A DNA stretch of 35,659 bases from Marinilabiliales bacterium. Lineage in GTDB: Bacteria; Bacteroidota; Bacteroidia; Bacteroidales; F082. The DNA lies in the NCBI GenBank assembly GCA_002869315.1, contig PKTD01000034.1, forward strand, positions 1-35,659, given 5' to 3'. Shown here one piece after another: positions 34,714 through 35,659 of this stretch (within the stretch, counting starts at the first letter, position 1; each line of letters begins with the position of its first letter). The notes below the pieces were generated by a model. The model was given only the letters and a program-made list of their open reading frames with translations. It made no database searches and had not been told where the DNA came from. A program made the translations under genes and the position numbers.

Positions 34714-35659
34714 ATGTTAAAAAACATTTTCATTGTTTTATTGCTAATAATATCTTTATTATCATGTAATACATCATTAAATAATGATAGTTATAATGGT
34801 AATGAAGAAGCAAATATTTATATACCTAAAACCGAGTATGGAATTATTGTAGATAGCCTATTTGTAGTTAAGGACAAGGTTAAGAAGAATGAATTTTTGG
34901 CAGATATTTTATTAAAATATAAAGTAGACTATTATTATATCGATTATATAGCCAGATATACCCGCGATACTTTTGATGTGAGAAGAATAAGGTCTGGCAA
35001 TAACTATACTGTTATTTGCGACAATGATACTTCAAAGAAAGCCTTGTATTTTGCTTATGAAATTAACCCTTACCGCTATGTATTGTATAATTTTAAGGAT
35101 AGTTTACTTGTAAACAAGGGAGTTAAAGAAGTAGTTATTAAACCAGACACCATAAGCGGGGAAATTAGTTCCTCACTATGGAATTCCATTGCTGAAATTG
35201 GTGGAGACCCTAATCTTGCCAACAGTTTATCAGAAGTATATGCATGGACGATCGATTTTTTTGGACTTCAAAAAGGTGATAAGTATACTGTTTATTATGA
35301 AAAACAATATGTTGATGGAGAGTATATAGAATTAGGTAAAATTATTGCAGCCAATTTCCATCATATTGGAAATGACAATTATGCATTTTATTTTGTTCAA
35401 AACAATGAAGGAGATTATTTTGATGAAAAGGGTAATAGTTTGCAGCGCACATTTCTAAAGGCGCCTTTGAGATATTCCAGGATAAGTTCTGGCTTTTCGC
35501 ATTCCCGTTTACATCCTGTATTAAAAATTAGGAGACCACATCATGGGGTTGATTATGCAGCGCCTTCAGGAACACCTGTTTATACAGTAGGAGATGGCAT
35601 AGTTATTAAAAAAGGATATCAGAAAAGAGGCGGTGGAAATTATATTTCCATAAAACACA
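34714..35659 (+). CDS. M23-family peptidoglycan endopeptidase lipoprotein, 3' end cut by window edge
   Basis: Reading from the ATG at 34714 the frame is open for 315 codons to the window edge. The signal ends in a lipobox with Cys18 (ISLLSC). Residues about 40-240 form an OapA/CSD-like N-terminal region of the kind found before LytM domains in MepM-like proteins (FFGLQKGDKYTVYYEKQYVD). The M23 domain begins SRISSGFSHSRLHPVLK, followed by the intact first metal motif in RRPHHGVDYAAPSGTPVY (HxxxD) and GDGIVIKKG. The HxH motif should follow just outside the window. It is expected to cleave peptidoglycan cross-links in the periplasm. Unlike the M23 gene at 4884-6002, its visible metal ligands are complete. 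Confidence 0.93.
   Translation, partial: MLKNIFIVLLLIISLLSCNTSLNNDSYNGNEEANIYIPKTEYGIIVDSLFVVKDKVKKNEFLADILLKYKVDYYYIDYIARYTRDTFDVRRIRSGNNYTVICDNDTSKKALYFAYEINPYRYVLYNFKDSLLVNKGVKEVVIKPDTISGEISSSLWNSIAEIGGDPNLANSLSEVYAWTIDFFGLQKGDKYTVYYEKQYVDGEYIELGKIIAANFHHIGNDNYAFYFVQNNEGDYFDEKGNSLQRTFLKAPLRYSRISSGFSHSRLHPVLKIRRPHHGVDYAAPSGTPVYTVGDGIVIKKGYQKRGGGNYISIKH

Overview
The window comes from an AT-rich genome of the phylum Bacteroidota, most likely an anaerobic or facultative member of the Bacteroidales/Marinilabiliales. The evidence is a SusC/SusD/SusE starch locus, a type IX secretion C-terminal sorting domain, RprX/RprY-like regulators, a b558-family SdhC, a mitochondrial-type citrate synthase, IorA/IorB, promoter-like TAnnTTTG boxes and no obvious Shine-Dalgarno sites. 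No tRNA, rRNA, CRISPR array, insertion sequence or phage gene was seen.

Layout. 1-2597 (minus): sdhC and sdhA of succinate dehydrogenase/fumarate reductase. sdhA runs off the left edge and sdhC carries an in-frame TAG. 2944-7622: two M24B Xaa-Pro aminopeptidases (plus) flank a minus-strand pair, a Crp/Fnr-type regulator and an M23-family lipoprotein. 7677-10571 (minus): a carboxypeptidase-regulatory-like protein and a VWA protein whose frame is broken by an in-frame TAA. 10984-20468 (plus): SusC-like, SusD-like and SusE/F-like proteins followed by a separately transcribed, type IX-secreted GH13 amylase. CAAACG(A/T)TTG palindromes in front of susC and the amylase look like LacI-family operators. 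20582-23108: a tiny secreted Lys/Asp/Cys-rich protein divergent from an RprXY-like two-component system. 23117-29191 (minus): oligopeptidase B, a TonB-dependent receptor, and a LiaF-like/PspC envelope-stress pair. 29610-31099 (plus): citrate synthase preceded by an internally deleted remnant of NADP-isocitrate dehydrogenase. 31164-32154: YjbQ and an ACP phosphodiesterase, overlapping tail to tail. 32345-34576 (plus): iorA-iorB. 34714-35659: the start of another M23 peptidase lipoprotein.

How the genes work together. The Sus proteins and amylase form a starch-capture and degradation system using two export routes: lipoproteins for SusD/SusE and type IX secretion for the amylase. sdhCA, the icd remnant and gltA are TCA-cycle genes, and two of these show lesions. 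IorAB oxidises aryl-pyruvates from amino-acid catabolism, which fits the several peptidases nearby.

Most notable: three genes here (sdhC, icd, the VWA gene) have premature stops with a recognisable reading frame continuing beyond. TAG and TAA both serve as normal terminal stops elsewhere in the window, so codon reassignment is not the explanation. Recent pseudogenisation, readthrough or sequence error remain possible.
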